Program-made: the position numbers and the translations under genes
Part shown: positions 5,181 through 7,013 of the stretch, piece by piece
Layout: every line of letters begins with the position of its first letter
Numbering within the stretch: position 1 is the stretch's first letter
Source: Pseudomonadota bacterium
GTDB lineage: Bacteria; Myxococcota; UBA9042; PHBI01
Assembly: GCA_005788935.1 (NCBI GenBank)
Contig: SYAK01000112.1
Span: forward strand, 1-7,013
Reading direction: 5' to 3'
Length of the DNA stretch: 7,013 bases
Notes under the pieces: model-generated
Told to the model about the DNA's origin: nothing
Databases searched by the model: none
What the model saw: the letters and a program-made list of their open reading frames with translations, nothing else

Positions 5181-7013
5181 TCAGACGTCGGGGCTCTTCG
5201 GCGCGAACTCGCCGAGCAGCTTCTCGGCGACGTCCATGAAGTCGTCCTCGGTGACGAGGCCGACGAGACGTCCCTCGTTGACGACGGGCAGGCACCCGAT
5301 CTTGTGGCGCCGCATGAGGCGGATCGCGTCGAGCGTCGACGTGTCGGGCGTCACGGTGACGAGGTCCGCCCGCATGATGGCCGACGTCGGCGTGCGCGGG
5401 GCCCGCCGCTCGTCACTCAGGTGGCGCAGCACCGCGCGATGCGTCACGAGCCCGCACAGGTGGTGCTCCTTGTCCTCGACGGGCACGTAGCGGAGACGCT
5501 CCCAGATGAGGAGGTGGGTGACGACCTCGATCGGGTCCTCGGCCTCCACGGTGAAGAGGTCGGTCCGCATGTACTGCTCGACCCGCTCGTAGTTGCGATG
5601 TGCCCCGCTGGTCTCGTCCAATCGTGCCCTCTCCCACTCCGAGACGGGGCGCCCCGTCAGCTGCCTCTGGACTGTCGCCGCGACGAGTGCCGTCGCCCGC
5701 TCGGCCGGCGTCGCGCGATCGCGCAGCGAGTTCCAGCTCGAGAACTGCCAGCGCGCGCCCGTCCGCCCGGTCCGCGCGCGCGCCTCGACGACGCCGAGGT
5801 ACTTCGTGATGTCCGCGTCGTCGATGCGCTGGCGGCGGAGACCTGCCTCGGCCTGCGGCAGCAGGCGGTCGAGGATGAGGCGCTGCGCCGAGATCTCCTC
5901 GCCGTCAAACCACAGGAAGTGCGCCCCGAGACCCTCGCGGGCGGCGGTGTAGAAGTTGTAGCCGGCCTGGTCGAAGTCCATCCGCTGCGACACGTCGTCC
6001 GCGGTCGCGCCCCACTCGGCCATCAGGCCGAACCAGAAGGCGGCCGAGGCCATCTCGTCGAGGACCGACGGACCCGACGGCATGACGCGGTTCTCGATGC
6101 GCAGATGCGCCTTGCCGTCCGCGAAGCCGAAGCAGGGCCGGTTCCAGCGATAGATCGTGCCGTTATGAAGCCGCAGCGCCTTGAGTTGCGGCAGCTCGCC
6201 GCGCTCGAGGACCGCCATCGGATCCTCGTCGAGGTCGGTGCCGACAAGGGAACGGAAGCGCGCGATGTCCTCGCGGTAGATCTCGGCGATGCTGCGCTTG
6301 ACCCAACGCGTGCCGAAGCTCACGCGGGCCTCCGTCTCCCGGCCCTGCTTCGACGGGCTGCGCGTGTCGACCGCCTGACGGAAAAGTGCAATGCGCGTCT
6401 CGGCCCACAGACGCCGCCCGAAGACGATCGGGGAGTTGCACGCGATCGACATGATCGGCCCCGCCATCAGCTGCGCGATGTTGTAGAGGCGCGCGAACTC
6501 GTCGGAGGCGACCTGGAAGTGAACCTGGAAGCTCGAGTTGCAGGCCTCGAGCATCACCGAGTCATGGTCGATGATGAGCTCGTCGAGCCCCTTGATCGAC
6601 AGGTCGAAGCGCCCGCCGCGCAGATCCGTCACGATGCGGTTCAGCGTCATGTACCGCGGGCTCGGGACCATGCTGTCGAGGCCGAGATCCTTTTTGCGGA
6701 GCGTCGGCAGGATGCCCATCAGCACCGCATGCATGTCGAGGCCGCGGGCGGCTCCGCGAGCCTTGTCCATCAGCGCGTCGAGCTGCGCGTGCATTTGCGA
6801 GATGCCGTCGCCCGAGAACAGCTGCGGGTCGCAGTTCGCCTCGAGCTGGAACGCCCCGAGCTCGGTCGTGAAGTGGGGATCCTTCAGCGCCTCGAGCATC
6901 GCGAGGGCCCCGTTCGCGGGCGCCCAGGCCTGATTGACGAGGAACATCTCCTGTTCCGCGCCGATGCGCCGCATGCCGGTCTCGAAGAGGCCGTCGGCGA
7001 GCATGCGCTCGAG
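5181..7013 (-). CDS. GCS2-type carboxylate-amine ligase fused to a CBS domain pair, N-terminus cut by window edge
   Basis: The frame stays open at the window edge (Leu-Glu-Arg precede the first Met at 7004), so the true start lies outside; 610 residues are visible. Numbering from that Met, residues about 12-465 resemble the glutamate-cysteine ligase type 2 family (PF04107), which uses ATP to join an amine to a carboxylate. Signatures are RRIGAEQE (12-19), ELGAFQLEAN (48-57), SSFQVHFQV (157-165), YRWNRPCFG (285-293) and RIENRVMPSGP (302-312), including the acidic and Arg residues expected around metal, ATP and substrate. Residues about 473-531 and 537-601 are two CBS domains forming one Bateman module, which typically binds adenine nucleotides and tunes activity. 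No signal or membrane segment is seen, so it is probably cytoplasmic. The substrate is unknown; glutathione synthesis should not be assumed. The family call is firm. Confidence 0.92.
   Translation of the reverse strand, partial: LERMLADGLFETGMRRIGAEQEMFLVNQAWAPANGALAMLEALKDPHFTTELGAFQLEANCDPQLFSGDGISQMHAQLDALMDKARGAARGLDMHAVLMGILPTLRKKDLGLDSMVPSPRYMTLNRIVTDLRGGRFDLSIKGLDELIIDHDSVMLEACNSSFQVHFQVASDEFARLYNIAQLMAGPIMSIACNSPIVFGRRLWAETRIALFRQAVDTRSPSKQGRETEARVSFGTRWVKRSIAEIYREDIARFRSLVGTDLDEDPMAVLERGELPQLKALRLHNGTIYRWNRPCFGFADGKAHLRIENRVMPSGPSVLDEMASAAFWFGLMAEWGATADDVSQRMDFDQAGYNFYTAAREGLGAHFLWFDGEEISAQRLILDRLLPQAEAGLRRQRIDDADITKYLGVVEARARTGRTGARWQFSSWNSLRDRATPAERATALVAATVQRQLTGRPVSEWERARLDETSGAHRNYERVEQYMRTDLFTVEAEDPIEVVTHLLIWERLRYVPVEDKEHHLCGLVTHRAVLRHLSDERRAPRTPTSAIMRADLVTVTPDTSTLDAIRLMRRHKIGCLPVVNEGRLVGLVTEDDFMDVAEKLLGEFAPKSPDV

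Noticed and set aside
6163..6441. Short minus-strand open frames inside the ligase-CBS gene
   Set aside because: They are alternative frames of a gene with a clear family assignment and have no recognisable product.

Overview
The window is very GC-rich and carries four protein-coding genes, all on the minus strand, so transcription runs from high to low coordinates. Two genes are cut by the window edges. Three products carry export signals. One of these is a lipoprotein with an Asp/Ala/Pro-rich tether and tandem Cys-rich (Dickkopf-like) repeats. That style is common in Myxococcota and related delta-proteobacterial lineages, so I infer a myxobacterium-like chromosome. No rRNA, tRNA or marker gene is present to prove it.

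Layout in order of transcription. (1) 7013-5181: a carboxylate-amine ligase of the glutamate-cysteine ligase type 2 (GCS2) family fused to a C-terminal pair of CBS domains; the 5' end lies outside the window. (2) 5180-4942: a 239-nt intergenic region packed with inverted repeats. (3) 4941-2461: an exported beta-propeller protein of the PF09826/COG4880 type with a Tat-like signal, a low-complexity insert and a C-terminal octapeptide repeat. A hairpin plus short T-run at 2438-2413 looks like its terminator. (4) 2285-948: a Cys-rich lipoprotein with seven Gly-x-x-Cys repeats. (5) 919-891: a good sigma70-like promoter, followed by a GC hairpin in the leader. (6) 840-1: a lipoprotein di-heme cytochrome c peroxidase (CcpA/MauG family), cut at its C-terminal end by the window edge.

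The gaps between genes are 239, 175 and 107 nt, with a terminator and promoter-like elements between them. The genes therefore look like neighbouring independent units rather than one operon. No mobile element, CRISPR array or defence system is visible. The most notable points are the apparent loss of the distal-loop histidine in the di-heme peroxidase, the ligase-CBS fusion, the regular Cys-repeat architecture of the lipoprotein, and the in-frame 24-bp tandem repeat. A shared function (for example a redox or thiol theme) is only a guess.
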